From Clostridia bacterium (GTDB taxonomy: Bacteria; Bacillota; Clostridia; Christensenellales; Aristaeellaceae): 64,000 bases of DNA. Below the pieces are notes generated by a model. It saw only the letters and a list, made by a program, of their open reading frames with translations, was not told where the DNA came from and made no database searches. This document shows positions 34,776 through 43,163 of this stretch, in pieces. Position 1 is the first letter of the stretch. Every line of letters begins with the position of its first letter. Made by a program: the position numbers and the translations under genes. The DNA lies in the NCBI GenBank assembly GCA_017509255.1, contig JAFWQA010000001.1:186001-250000 (forward strand), read 5' to 3'.

Positions 34776-35705
34776 ATGAAGAAGTACATTTACAGACCCT
34801 GGCGCTTTTACGCGATCACCTTTGCAGCCACCTGGTTCTGGTGGTTCCTGGCCATTGCATTCAAAGAGAGCAGCGTGATGACTGTATTCATGATCCTGGG
34901 CCTGCTGTCTCCTGCGGCAGTCGCGGTCACAACGGTCCTCACGTCCCGGAACGGGGCGCTGAAGGAGGATTTCAGGAGGAAGCTGATTCGGTTTTACCGC
35001 ATCCGTCCGCTGTCGATCGCTGCGGCAGTGCTCGTTTTTGCCGCGGTGGTCGCCGCGTCCATCGGTACTTCCGTGCTTTTCGGCGGTTCGCCGAAGCAGT
35101 TTGCCTTCACAGAGGATTTTTCTTTTGCCGTGGGCGGAGTTTCCGCCCTGACGACCATTCTTCTGGCATCGGTCATTGAGGAGGTGGGTTGGAGAGGCTA
35201 TGGTGAGGACGCCGTAGGCGCCTATCACACCTGGTTTACGGAATCACTCATTTTCGGTTTTGTCTGGGCCTGCTGGCACCTTCCGCTGTTCTGGATCCCC
35301 GGGACCTATCATTGCGGTCTGAGGGAAATGGGCGCTCTGTATATGCTGAATTTCCTGCTCAGCGCGATTCCCCTTGATTTTATTCAGACATGGGTATATG
35401 TTAGGAACAGGCGCAGCATGCTCGCAACCATGATTTTCCATCTGTTTATCAATCTGATGCAGGAGAAGATCGCCATGACGCCGGAGACGAAGTGTATTGA
35501 AACTGTTTTTGTTCTTCTGGCGGCGGTCGGGATCGTGCTGGCCAACAGGAAGCTGTTCTTTGAACGGGAGCATATCGGAAATCTGCTGCGGGAAACAGAA
35601 AACGCGGCAGAACCGCAAATAAAGGAGTTGCGTTTCAGTGGCGGAAGCAAAGCCGGCGGAGATCCGCAGGGAGGAGATCCTGGACGCCGCGCAGGAGCTG
35701 TTTGA
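34776..35705 (+). CDS. CPBP-family intramembrane metalloprotease
   Basis: This 309-residue protein has eight or so membrane segments and the CPBP (Rce1/Abi) motifs: EEVGWRGY near residue 131, F-x3-W-x-CWHLP near 160-166 and a later H-L-F-I-N. Bacterial members include bacteriocin self-immunity proteins and proteins of unknown role. ATG 34776 has AGAGGAGA 9 bases upstream. The last 23 codons overlap the start of the TetR gene and are low-complexity (GGSKAGGDPQGGDP), so the functional protein probably ends near the point where the TetR gene begins. An overlap of 68 bases is unusually long. Confidence 0.8.
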   Translation: MKKYIYRPWRFYAITFAATWFWWFLAIAFKESSVMTVFMILGLLSPAAVAVTTVLTSRNGALKEDFRRKLIRFYRIRPLSIAAAVLVFAAVVAASIGTSVLFGGSPKQFAFTEDFSFAVGGVSALTTILLASVIEEVGWRGYGEDAVGAYHTWFTESLIFGFVWACWHLPLFWIPGTYHCGLREMGALYMLNFLLSAIPLDFIQTWVYVRNRRSMLATMIFHLFINLMQEKIAMTPETKCIETVFVLLAAVGIVLANRKLFFEREHIGNLLRETENAAEPQIKELRFSGGSKAGGDPQGGDPGRRAGAV

Positions 35706-36264
35706 ATCAAAGGGATACGAGCAGACCAGCACGACGGATATCATGAAGAAAGTAGGCATTGCCAAGGGTACGCTGTACTATCACTTTGGCTCCAAGGAAG
35801 AGATCCTGGATGCCATGGTGGAACGCATGGGGGACAGTCTGATCCGCAGAGCCCGCGCCGCCGCATCTCAGAAGGAGATCCCGGTGACGGAAAGGCTGAT
35901 GCGGGTCCTCGTGGCGCTGAATGCCGGGGAGGGCAGTGAAAAGGCGGTCGTGGATTCTCTGAACGCGCCGCGAAACGAGCTGCTGCATGAGAAGGCACGG
36001 CAGAAGGTGATCGACGAAGCCGGCCCGATCCTGAGCGGCCTGGTGGAGGAAGCGGTTCAGGCAGGCATCTGTCACTGCGCCTATCCCCGTGAAACGGTGG
36101 AGATGATCCTGATCTATGCCCTGATCGCCTTTGACGGAAAGAATACGGCACAGTGGGACAGCCAGCGCACGGACGCGAAGGTTCGCGCGTTCGTCACCAA
36201 TATTGAACGCCTGCTGGGCGCCGGGGAAGGGACCTTTGATTTTATCAGTTCCTTTATTGTCTGA
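35638..36264 (+). CDS. TetR/AcrR-family regulator
   Basis: This 208-residue protein has the TetR helix-turn-helix: REEILDAAQELFESKGYEQTS, then IMKKVGIAKGTLYYHFGSKEEIL. The remainder is a helical ligand-binding domain. It starts at GTG 35638 with AAGGAG 10 bases upstream and probably represses its own operon through the inverted repeat at 33357, releasing it when an exported compound binds (inference). Confidence 0.9.
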   Translation: MAEAKPAEIRREEILDAAQELFESKGYEQTSTTDIMKKVGIAKGTLYYHFGSKEEILDAMVERMGDSLIRRARAAASQKEIPVTERLMRVLVALNAGEGSEKAVVDSLNAPRNELLHEKARQKVIDEAGPILSGLVEEAVQAGICHCAYPRETVEMILIYALIAFDGKNTAQWDSQRTDAKVRAFVTNIERLLGAGEGTFDFISSFIV

Positions 36265-36293
36265 AGAAATGCGCAGTTCCGGATGAAGAACTG

Positions 36294-36812
36294 TTATTTC
36301 AGCAGTCCTTCAGCGATCAGTCCTTCAAGCACGCGGCTCTCTCTTTCAAACATCAGAGGGTTATACGGGCTTTCCTTTACTTCCCGGTTTTTCCGGATGG
36401 CGGCGGCGGGCTCCACGAATTCCAGCCGGTATGATTCCTGCGCTTCATAATCGTCCAGGCACTGGGAGGCTATCTCCTCCGATGCTTCGCAAAGATAATA
36501 ATAATTATCCTGAACAAAGCATTCGGAGGGGTCCTTGTCACTTCTCTGGATCCGGTGAACATAGCCATACTCCCTGACCGATTCGGGAATCACGATCAGG
36601 CCGGCTTCTTCTCTTACCTCCCGGATCACGGCATCCGCAGGGCTTTCTCCGCTTTCGATCCCGCCGCCGGGAAATTTGTAGTAATCATACTTCAGGCTGT
36701 GGATCATGGCCACCTTTCCGTTCCGGATAATGATTCCTCTTGCGGAATCGCGCGTAAAGGTATGCGTACACTGACCGTAATCCTTTTTGTCCAGGGCAAA
36801 GAGCAGCTTCAT
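36294..36812 (-). CDS. NUDIX hydrolase
   Basis: This 172-residue protein has a NUDIX box beginning FPGGGIESGESP (about 48-59) with REVREEAGL (about 64-72). The flanks (DYGQCTHTFTRDSARGIII) suggest the ADP-ribose-pyrophosphatase-like group, but the substrate is open. ATG 36812 is used because GAGG is 8 bases upstream; a GTG five codons earlier is less likely. It converges with the TetR gene. Confidence 0.85.
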   Translation of the reverse strand: MKLLFALDKKDYGQCTHTFTRDSARGIIIRNGKVAMIHSLKYDYYKFPGGGIESGESPADAVIREVREEAGLIVIPESVREYGYVHRIQRSDKDPSECFVQDNYYYLCEASEEIASQCLDDYEAQESYRLEFVEPAAAIRKNREVKESPYNPLMFERESRVLEGLIAEGLLK

Positions 36813-36895
36813 GATGTTTTTCCTCACAGTTCCGGTCGATCGGGCAAGGACCCGGGAAACGGTATCTTCTTACTGCCTCAACAGATCCGATGCTT

Positions 36896-37618
36896 TTATT
36901 CTTCCGGCAGCCGGTATTTATCAGCTGCCGTTTTTCTGACCTTCAGGTTCTTCAGATATTCCTTCTGATCTGTCGTGATCCGGCAGCTTTCCACGCTTTT
37001 CTGTATGGCCTTGTTGTGTGTCCAGTCGTCCAGCCTTTGTTCTTCCAGAAAGGGGAGGACGGTGTCATACTGCTTGGCCAGGGCTGTGGCAAAGTACCAT
37101 GCTCTCATCATGTTGATATAGTATTCTTCCGATCTGTAATCCGCCACCCAATCGGCATATTCCGGTCTGAACCTTTCATCCAGAAAATACCGCATCAGCG
37201 TCCCCATGGCAAACCGGACGGCATAGGTCTTGCCGGAACGGAGCCATTTCCGGATATACGGGAGCAGCCTTTCCGGATCCTTTCTGAATGCCTTTGGCGA
37301 AAGCTGGTCACAGGTGGCCCAGTTGTCGACAAACGGAAGGAAATCCTCCACTGCCGCGATGCATTTGCCGAAATCCTTTTCCAGGGAAATCAGAAAGGCG
37401 TGCAGCTGGTTTTCGTCAAAATACCGATGGGGAAGGGAAGAAAGGAATACTGCCGTATCCTCATCCCGGAAGATCTTTCCGGCAAGGCTGCGGAGTTCCG
37501 GTGTCCGGACGCCTATGATCGAGCCTGCATCAACGGTCGGAAGGATCCCGATCTGCAGTTTGGCATACTTCGGATCCCGCAGGCGAAACAGTTCAGCGGT
37601 GATTTCTTCTTTTTTCAT
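36896..37618 (-). CDS. DNA alkylation repair protein, AlkD-like
   Basis: This 240-residue all-helical HEAT-like protein has the AlkD family pattern: IGVRTPELRSLA near 35-46, a DNWATCDQLS segment near 97-106 and a YYINMMRAWYFATAL segment near 165-180. AlkD enzymes remove bulky alkylated purines from DNA without flipping the base. Its promoter appears to be the extended -10 element at 37715. Confidence 0.88.
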   Translation of the reverse strand: MKKEEITAELFRLRDPKYAKLQIGILPTVDAGSIIGVRTPELRSLAGKIFRDEDTAVFLSSLPHRYFDENQLHAFLISLEKDFGKCIAAVEDFLPFVDNWATCDQLSPKAFRKDPERLLPYIRKWLRSGKTYAVRFAMGTLMRYFLDERFRPEYADWVADYRSEEYYINMMRAWYFATALAKQYDTVLPFLEEQRLDDWTHNKAIQKSVESCRITTDQKEYLKNLKVRKTAADKYRLPEE

Positions 37619-37714
37619 CTGTATCCGGCTCCTTCAAAGCCCGGTGTCCCTGCAGGTTTACCGGGGGTCGCTCTGTTCGTTTTTTTCGAAAAGATCCTCC
37701 GCTATCGGCAGAGC

Positions 37715-37723
37715 ATTATAACA
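37715..37723 (-). promoter_or_regulatory. extended -10 promoter of the AlkD-like gene
   Basis: The minus strand reads TGTTATAAT, an extended -10 box without a clear -35 partner, about 97 bases upstream of the start codon. Confidence 0.5.
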
Positions 37724-37810
37724 CAAGGGGAATGACTTCATCATCAGTCCGGTGTTCCGTCGGGTTCCGCAGGCCGGCAGGATCGTACAGGCAGGTCCGG
37801 AGGCCGACAT

Positions 37811-38602
37811 TCATTCCACATCTCTGTCTGCTGCGTGAATGAGCTGCTTCAGATATACGGCGATTCCGTCCTCATCGTTTGTTCCGATGATCACATCCGC
37901 AGCCGCCTTTACCGCATCGATGGCGTTTCCCATGGCAACGCCCGTACCTGCCATCTTCAGCATGCCGATATCGGAGAAATCGTCTCCGAAGGCAATGATC
38001 TGTCCGGCTCCGATCCCGCAGGCATCACACACGGTCCGGATGGATTCCTCCTTGGTGACGCCCTTCTTTGTAAATTTATACCAGAAGCCGTCCGAGAATC
38101 TGGCGGCATCGCAGTCCGGAAGCTTATTCTCCAGCTCCCGGGCTTTTGCCTCATCGAATATTTCCACGCACATTTTCAGCGCTTTTTTGTCAAAGCCGCT
38201 GAAATCCGTCCAGACGCTGTCTCCCCAGCTTTGGTCCTGCTTTCCGGGATCCGTCTTATAATTCCAGAAATGCCGGTCAAGCGTGTCAACGGTGATCTCA
38301 CAGTCTTCTCCGCAGACCTGCCTTGCGGCTGTGATCAGTTCCCGGCTCCTCTCCTCGGAAAACTCGGCGGTAAAAAGATACTGACCGTCTTTCCTGACCA
38401 CAGCGCCTCCGCTGCAGACCAGGATATCCGGATCCAGCTGTCCCAGACAGGTTTTACAGTTCTGCTCTCCTCTGGAGGTGGACACTCCGATCAGAAAACC
38501 TTTTTCACGGGCCGCCCGGAGCATGCGGAGCGTTTCCGCCGAAATCGTCTTATCGGACCGGAGCAGTGTTCCGTCCAGATCAAACAACAGCAAACGGTTC
38601 AA
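37811..38602 (-). CDS. HAD phosphatase, Cof/YidA subfamily
   Basis: This 263-residue protein has the HAD motifs DLDGTLL (8-14, Asp8 and Asp10), ST-SRG (motif II), a Lys near TKKGVTK and GDDFSDIGML (motif III/IV), with the cap inserted in the C2b position as in sugar-phosphate and nucleotide phosphatases. The apparent start is a TTG at 38602 with AAAGGA 10 bases upstream. The fragment of a methyltransferase gene overlaps its first codons. Confidence 0.88.
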   Translation of the reverse strand: MNRLLLFDLDGTLLRSDKTISAETLRMLRAAREKGFLIGVSTSRGEQNCKTCLGQLDPDILVCSGGAVVRKDGQYLFTAEFSEERSRELITAARQVCGEDCEITVDTLDRHFWNYKTDPGKQDQSWGDSVWTDFSGFDKKALKMCVEIFDEAKARELENKLPDCDAARFSDGFWYKFTKKGVTKEESIRTVCDACGIGAGQIIAFGDDFSDIGMLKMAGTGVAMGNAIDAVKAAADVIIGTNDEDGIAVYLKQLIHAADRDVE

Positions 38603-38771
38603 GCGTATCAGTCCTTTCCGCCGCGGGACGGCGCTTCCTCATGACCGTCTGACAGACGATCCCGGGCACCTCTTTGTATCCGGCAAAGGGGTAAGTGTGT
38701 TCCTCATCGGACAGGCCGACGGCTTTGTCGTATCCGTTCGCCCAGAGGTCAAAGCCTGTATCGTTCAGCAT
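38580..38771 (-). pseudogene. N-terminal fragment of a SAM-dependent methyltransferase
   Basis: The first 40 residues, MLNDTGFDLWANGYDKAVG and on through DEEHTYPFAGY, match the start of a common clostridial class I methyltransferase that is normally over 200 residues long. After AGYKEV the similarity is lost, and the frame ends after 63 codons, just inside the HAD gene. GGAGG and the ATG are intact, so a short peptide may still be made. A deletion or recombination probably joined this 5' end to the HAD gene. Confidence 0.65.
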
Positions 38772-38818
38772 GATTTATCCTCCGCGGATTCCCGCCGCCG
38801 GGCTGATGATCGGCCTGT

Positions 38819-39508
38819 TTATCCAACCAGGGCCAAGATCTGCCGCAGATCGCGGATCTGTTCATCGATCCTGTATCCCTCCGGAGCCGGCAGGCCGTCG
38901 GGATTGTACCAGCAGGTCCGGATGCCGGCGTTCATCCCGCCCTGTATATCGCTCGTCAGGGAATCCCCGACGATCATGGAGGTATGCCGGCAGTCCTCCC
39001 CGAGGCTTTGGAAAACCGCGTCGAAGAATGCGCGGCTCGGCTTTTCGGCTCCGAGCTGCTCGGAAAGGAAAACTCCGTCCATCAGCTCTCCCAGTCCGGA
39101 CAGGCGCAGCTTTTTGCTCTGCGCCGTGACCGTCCCGTTGGATACGACGTACTGCCGGACCTTTCCGCGCAGGGCGCGGACGGTCTCCAGGCTGTTGCCC
39201 TTCGGAACGATCGTATCTCCCAGCCGGTGCTGGTATTTTTGATTGAATGCTTCGGCGAGGCCGGGATCCGCGCCGATCTCCGCAAAAAAGATCTCAAACC
39301 GGCGGCTTAGAGCTTCCGGCCTGGCGATCTCTCCCCGCTCCAGCTGCTTCCACAGGCCGTCGTTAATGACGGAATACCTTCGCACCATTTCATCCGTGCA
39401 GCTGCCCATCCCGAATTCGGCAAACAGGCTTTTGACTGCCGCGCTTTCCGCCGCCTTAAAATCCAGCAGGGTTCCGTCCACGTCCCACAAAACTGACGAT
39501 ATCTTCAT
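38819..39508 (-). CDS. HAD nucleotidase, YjjG-like
   Basis: This 229-residue protein has DVDGTLLDF (Asp9, Asp11), VVSNGT (motif II), a Lys in GAEKPS and VGDSLTSDIQGG (motif IV), with a helical C1 cap. This pattern matches YjjG-family phosphatases that act on non-canonical pyrimidine nucleotides and protect against mutagenic bases. It is a single-gene unit with a shared promoter cassette about 50 bases upstream. Confidence 0.88.
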   Translation of the reverse strand: MKISSVLWDVDGTLLDFKAAESAAVKSLFAEFGMGSCTDEMVRRYSVINDGLWKQLERGEIARPEALSRRFEIFFAEIGADPGLAEAFNQKYQHRLGDTIVPKGNSLETVRALRGKVRQYVVSNGTVTAQSKKLRLSGLGELMDGVFLSEQLGAEKPSRAFFDAVFQSLGEDCRHTSMIVGDSLTSDIQGGMNAGIRTCWYNPDGLPAPEGYRIDEQIRDLRQILALVG

Positions 39509-39553
39509 CCGGCGCTCCTGAATTCAGAAATAGCCGGGCTCTGTCAGACAGAA

Positions 39554-39594
39554 GCCCGGCTCCATGATATCACAGCTGCCGCGAAACAGCCATA
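39554..39594 (-). promoter_or_regulatory. shared promoter cassette, copy 2
   Basis: The minus strand reads TATGGCTGTTTCGCGGC, then AGCTGTGATATCATGGAGC and CGGGC. The extended -10 box TG-A-TATCAT (39569-39564) is 55 bases before the start of the YjjG-like gene. The downstream GAGCCGGGC is shared with copy 3. Confidence 0.65.
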
Positions 39595-39633
39595 GCAACG
39601 GGAATATTGTTCGCGTACAGGTCCATCCGGCAC

Positions 39634-40458
39634 TTATTTCCATTCGGGCACTGCCAGGCGGGCATCTTCCAGCCTGTCCTGCCAGGCAAAAAACTCATTC
39701 TCCGTGCCGGTGACCGTGATGCTTATATTCCCGGCATCATTCCTGAAGCTGTCGACCCACCGGTCAAATGCTTTTTCCAGGGTGTAATACCGCTCCATTT
39801 CCTCCGACGCGGCAGGGACCGGATCCCCTTTTTTCCAGATGACGATATAATCCTGAGGTGTTCCCTGGCGGATCTCATCCACCGTCTCTTCGCTGTCATT
39901 CCCGGTCATTACAGCCCATTTCACGGACCGGGATCCTTCCGGCAGGCCGGCAGCATGGATCGGCGGAGCCTGAAGGAGCAGGTACAGGATATCCTTCCCG
40001 TCAGCAACGACCTCTGTGAGGTGCGTATCCGTGCTGAAATTGATCCGGCCCGTGTCCACGGTGAGAACGAAATGTCCATCCGCCAGTTTGCACATGTTCA
40101 GCGAATACAGGCTGTTGTCCACCTGAGCGGACGATCTCAGGAACAGCGTGTAATAGGCGAACGCGCCGGCCAGGGCGGCAATCAGGCAGATCAGCGCGGC
40201 CAGCGAGATCAGGCGGAAGCGGCGCTTCAGCTTTGTTTTCCGCACTGTCTTCAGCGCTTCCGTAAACTGCTTCTGTTCCTCCTCATATTCCGCCCGGGTT
40301 TCCTCAGGCAGCTCCGCCTTCATCGCGTCGTACTGCTTCCGGCATTCCTCACAGGAACGGATATGCTCCTCCACGAGCTCCCGGCTCTCATCACTGGCCG
40401 CGCGGTCGAGCACCAGCGGCATAATATCACGGATCACATTGCATTCATTCTTTTTCAT
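39634..40458 (-). CDS. anti-sigma factor with zinc-finger N-terminus
   Basis: This 274-residue membrane protein has an N-terminal anti-sigma zinc-finger (C7 region, then H-I-R-S-C-E-E-C near 33-40), one membrane segment near 82-105 and an extracytoplasmic domain of about 165 residues. It should hold the ECF sigma factor encoded just upstream until an envelope signal is received. The second ATG (40458) is preferred because AAGGAG is 7 bases away. The gene overlaps the sigma gene by 14 bases, a typical coupled pair. Confidence 0.88.
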   Translation of the reverse strand: MKKNECNVIRDIMPLVLDRAASDESRELVEEHIRSCEECRKQYDAMKAELPEETRAEYEEEQKQFTEALKTVRKTKLKRRFRLISLAALICLIAALAGAFAYYTLFLRSSAQVDNSLYSLNMCKLADGHFVLTVDTGRINFSTDTHLTEVVADGKDILYLLLQAPPIHAAGLPEGSRSVKWAVMTGNDSEETVDEIRQGTPQDYIVIWKKGDPVPAASEEMERYYTLEKAFDRWVDSFRNDAGNISITVTGTENEFFAWQDRLEDARLAVPEWK

Positions 40459-40945
40459 CGTCATTCTCCTTCATGGCGTCCTGCAGCATCCGGCGGGCGC
40501 GGTAATAGGTCACCCTGGACCACGCCTCGCTTTTTCCGAAAATCTCTGCGATCTGTGTATGGGACAGGTCACAGAAGGCTTTTAAGGTGAACACTTCGCG
40601 GTACGGCTCCTCCAGCGCATGCAGCCTGCGGTGTGCGGTCATGGCCTGATCCCTCCGGACGACCTGCTCGGTGAAGTCCACGTCTGAAGGGAAATCGTCC
40701 GGGATCGGCCCGGTCGGCTTTCTCCGCCGCAGCGCGTCATAATACAGATGCCTGGCAATGCTGCACAGCCAGGTGCTGACGCTGCTTTTCCCGTCAAAGC
40801 GGTTGATGCTCCGGATCGCCTGATAAAAGGTTTCCTGAGTCAGTTCCGCCGACAGCCCGTCATTCCCGCACAGGCGCATCAGGTAGGCATAGACCGTTTT
40901 GCTGTATCGGCTGTAGATTTTTTCCATATCGTCCGTTGTGTTCAC
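40445..40945 (-). CDS. ECF (sigma-70 family) RNA polymerase sigma factor
   Basis: The protein of about 166 residues has sigma region 2 (ELTQETFYQAIRSINRFDG and STWLCSIARHLYYD) and region 4 (LSHTQIAEIFGKSEAWSRVTYYRARRML). The frame is open further upstream to 41002, but the probable autoregulated promoter at 40986-41010 puts the transcript start near 40978, so the start must be downstream: GTG 40945 or ATG 40927. It is co-translated with the zinc-finger anti-sigma factor. Confidence 0.88.
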   Translation of the reverse strand: MNTTDDMEKIYSRYSKTVYAYLMRLCGNDGLSAELTQETFYQAIRSINRFDGKSSVSTWLCSIARHLYYDALRRRKPTGPIPDDFPSDVDFTEQVVRRDQAMTAHRRLHALEEPYREVFTLKAFCDLSHTQIAEIFGKSEAWSRVTYYRARRMLQDAMKENDDEKE

Positions 40946-40985
40946 CCCCTTTCCACTGTGTCTGAAAGCTGCTTCCATAAAGTTT

Positions 40986-41010
40986 GTCGGCTGATCAGCC
41001 AAATCGTTAC
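40986..41010 (-). promoter_or_regulatory. candidate ECF-type promoter with a palindrome in the spacer
   Basis: On the minus strand GTAACG (41010-41005) and CGAC (40989-40986) are 15 bases apart, resembling ECF promoters (-35 with AAC, -10 with CGxC). The spacer contains the perfect palindrome GGCTGATCAGCC (40989-41000). The sigma factor probably transcribes its own operon from here (inference). Confidence 0.5.
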
Positions 41011-41030
41011 AAAAAAATCTTTTTCCCCCG

Positions 41031-41063
41031 AAAAAAAGAAAGCGGCCTGCTTCCGCAGGCCGC
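41031..41063 (-). terminator. intrinsic terminator of the GNAT gene at 41109
   Basis: GCGGCCTGC, a 4-base loop and GCAGGCCGC are followed on the minus strand by TTTCTTTTTTT. Confidence 0.88.
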
Positions 41064-41108
41064 GGACCCTGTGAACCGATAAGGGCAGGGGAGGAAAATC
41101 TGCCGGCA

Positions 41109-41657
41109 TTACAGCATTCTGATCATCAGATAATCGCTGTCGTAACTGCCGTCAGGATACTTCATTCCGTGCGGACGGGTCCCGTATACCGTGAAGCCGT
41201 ACTTCATATACAGCCTCAGGGCTCTCCGGTTCTTTGATTCGACCGTGAGCTCGATCTGCTCATAGCCATGCTCCGCGGCAAACGCGATCAGCCTTTCCAT
41301 CAGGGCTGAGCCGATCCCCTGACGCCAGAAATCCTTCCGGACAGAGATGCCCAGCTCCGCCCGATGCAGGACCCGGCTTTTTCTGCCGTGGGAACTCACG
41401 TCCGCGCTGGCGATGATCTCACCGTCCAGTACGGCGACCAGCATCAGGCAGCGCGGGTCGTCCCTGCGCCCGGCCAGGATGGCGGCTTCGTCTTCCTCAC
41501 TGTAGTCAAATTCCTCCGGAGTGCGCAGCAGGAAGGGCGTCTCTCCCAGCATGGCCTTCATGTACCGCAGCATGCGCGGCGCGTCTTCCGGCTCTACGGA
41601 ACGAACGGTATAGTTCCTGCCGTCCCGGAAAGTCAGTTTTTCCGCAGAATAAATCAT
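41109..41657 (-). CDS. GNAT-family N-acetyltransferase
   Basis: This 182-residue protein is a complete GNAT domain: an N-terminal RSVEPEDAP segment, the strand carrying LGISVRKDFWRQGIGSALM (acetyl-CoA pyrophosphate loop RQGIGS) and NRRALRLYMKYGF near the end. The acceptor substrate is unknown. It is a single-gene unit with its own terminator. Confidence 0.87.
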   Translation of the reverse strand: MIYSAEKLTFRDGRNYTVRSVEPEDAPRMLRYMKAMLGETPFLLRTPEEFDYSEEDEAAILAGRRDDPRCLMLVAVLDGEIIASADVSSHGRKSRVLHRAELGISVRKDFWRQGIGSALMERLIAFAAEHGYEQIELTVESKNRRALRLYMKYGFTVYGTRPHGMKYPDGSYDSDYLMIRML

Positions 41658-41749
41658 ATTTCTTCCTCCGATCCTGATTTCAGGATAATGATCCTCCAGG
41701 GCATTTCTGCCGGCGCGGCATGCCTGTAAGCTCTTAGAAAATCCGGGCT

Positions 41750-42094
41750 TTATCTGAGCAGCTCTCCGTGGAAGTACTGCTCCTGAAAATGAATTGCGTC
41801 CAGGATCACCCCGTCCGGGTAATCCTTTCCGTCAAGCGAAACGATCCATTTGTCTTCCACGTCGTCAAAACGCCGGTATACTGCAATGACCTTTCCTTCA
41901 AACTCACGGAGCGGCAGATCTGTTCCCAGGATATATACGTCCTGCTCCGCGCCGTCTTCGGCAAAAACACCCTTCACATATCCGTAATTCAGGGGATAGA
42001 TCATTTCCGGATGACGGGGGTGAGCGCTGCCCAGCGGCCGGTCAATAACGCCCTTTACGGTATGCCCTATCACAGACGGATAATCCGTTCTCAT
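41750..42094 (-). CDS. inorganic-pyrophosphatase-related protein
   Basis: This 114-residue protein carries DRPLGSAHPRHPEMIYPLNYGY (in two parts: DRPLGS and YPLNYGY) and EQDVYILG, which resemble the class I inorganic pyrophosphatase core, but it is much shorter than the 165-residue classical enzyme. Proteins of this size are common in clostridia and are named by that resemblance; activity is not assured. ATG 42094 is used because the promoter cassette at 42133 lies upstream of it and would fall inside a longer reading. Confidence 0.65.
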   Translation of the reverse strand: MRTDYPSVIGHTVKGVIDRPLGSAHPRHPEMIYPLNYGYVKGVFAEDGAEQDVYILGTDLPLREFEGKVIAVYRRFDDVEDKWIVSLDGKDYPDGVILDAIHFQEQYFHGELLR

Positions 42095-42132
42095 CGCGCC
42101 GATCCTCACCAGCTTCCGTTTTCCGGGCCGGA

Positions 42133-42173
42133 GCCCGGCTCCATGATACCACAGCTGCGGCAAAACAGCCATA
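42133..42173 (-). promoter_or_regulatory. shared promoter cassette, copy 3
   Basis: The minus strand reads TATGGCTGTTTTGCCGC, then AGCTGTGGTATCATGGAGC and CGGGC. The extended -10 box TG-G-TATCAT (42148-42143) is 48 bases before the start of the pyrophosphatase-like gene. Confidence 0.7.
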
Positions 42174-42310
42174 AAAACGTTCCTTTTTCTTCGGAATCGC
42201 GGGACGGGAAAAGACGGAAAAAAACTTTCCTTTTTGACCGGGATATGCTAAAACAGATGCTGTACTGAAAGCTTCATTCTTTTTCAGTGCAGGCGAGAAG
42301 GATATCGTTC

Positions 42311-43126
42311 ATGTACAGAATTTTTGACGCACACTGCCACATCTACCCGGAGGCAATCGCCCCGAAAGCGGTGGAAGGTATTGAACAGTTTTATGAGCAG
42401 CTGCCGTTCGACCATTACGACGGTACCGTGGGAACGCTGCTCAGCACGGGCCGTGAGGCGGGGATCTCCCATTTCCTGGTCCACTCCGTGGCTACGACGC
42501 CCCATCAGGTATCCGGCATCAACCGGTTTATTTCATCGGAGGTTGCCGGGGCAAACGGAGCGTTTACGGGGCTCGGTACGCTGCATCCGGATTCGGAGCG
42601 GCCGGAGCAGGACTTCAGCGAGCTGGCTGCGCTGGGGTTGAAGGGTGTGAAGCTTCATCCGGATTTCCAGCGCTTCGAGGCGGATTCCCCCAAAGCCATG
42701 CGCATTTACGGGCTTTGCATGGAGGCGGAGCTTCCGGTGCTTGTCCATACCGGGGATCATCGCTTTGACTATTCCAATCCGGAGCGGATCGCGCGGATCC
42801 TGCGGAGGTTCCCGAAGCTGAGGTTCGTGGGCGCACACTTTGGGGGATGGAGCGTATGGGATGAGGCCGCGAGCCTGCTTTCGGGCTTTGACAATATCAC
42901 GGTGGACTCTTCCTCCTCTTTCTATGCGACAGGCCGTGAAAAGGGTTTGGAGCTGGTCAGGAAATGGGGTGCGGACAGGATCATGTTTGGCACCGATTAC
43001 CCCATGTGGAAGCCTCAGCCGGAAATCGACTGCCTGCTTGCAATGGGGCTGAAGGAAGATGAATATCGCCGTATTTTCTGGGATAACGCTGTGAGAGTAT
43101 TCGGGCTGGGCGGCGACGGCGCGTGA
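42311..43126 (+). CDS. amidohydrolase family 2 (TIM-barrel metal-dependent hydrolase)
   Basis: This 271-residue protein has the amidohydrolase-2 metal motifs: DAHCHIYPE near the start, KLHPDFQ near 118, LVHTGDH near 143, GAHFGG near 176 and the final FGTDYPMW near 228. These place two histidines, a further His and an Asp around a single metal ion. Members include decarboxylases and lactone hydrolases; the substrate is unknown. AGAAGGA is 9 bases upstream of ATG 42311. The following gene begins 37 bases later and may be co-transcribed. Confidence 0.87.
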   Translation: MYRIFDAHCHIYPEAIAPKAVEGIEQFYEQLPFDHYDGTVGTLLSTGREAGISHFLVHSVATTPHQVSGINRFISSEVAGANGAFTGLGTLHPDSERPEQDFSELAALGLKGVKLHPDFQRFEADSPKAMRIYGLCMEAELPVLVHTGDHRFDYSNPERIARILRRFPKLRFVGAHFGGWSVWDEAASLLSGFDNITVDSSSSFYATGREKGLELVRKWGADRIMFGTDYPMWKPQPEIDCLLAMGLKEDEYRRIFWDNAVRVFGLGGDGA

Positions 43127-43163
43127 AACGGATCGGCAGGGAAAGGCGGGACCGGATCATTCT

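Noticed and set aside
36890-37735. Long plus-strand frame opposite the AlkD-like gene
   Set aside because: Its protein is compositionally unlike real genes, and the minus-strand frame has clear AlkD motifs.
40946-41002. Longer start of the ECF sigma factor at a TTG
   Set aside because: It would lie within or before the probable promoter, so it is not in the transcript.
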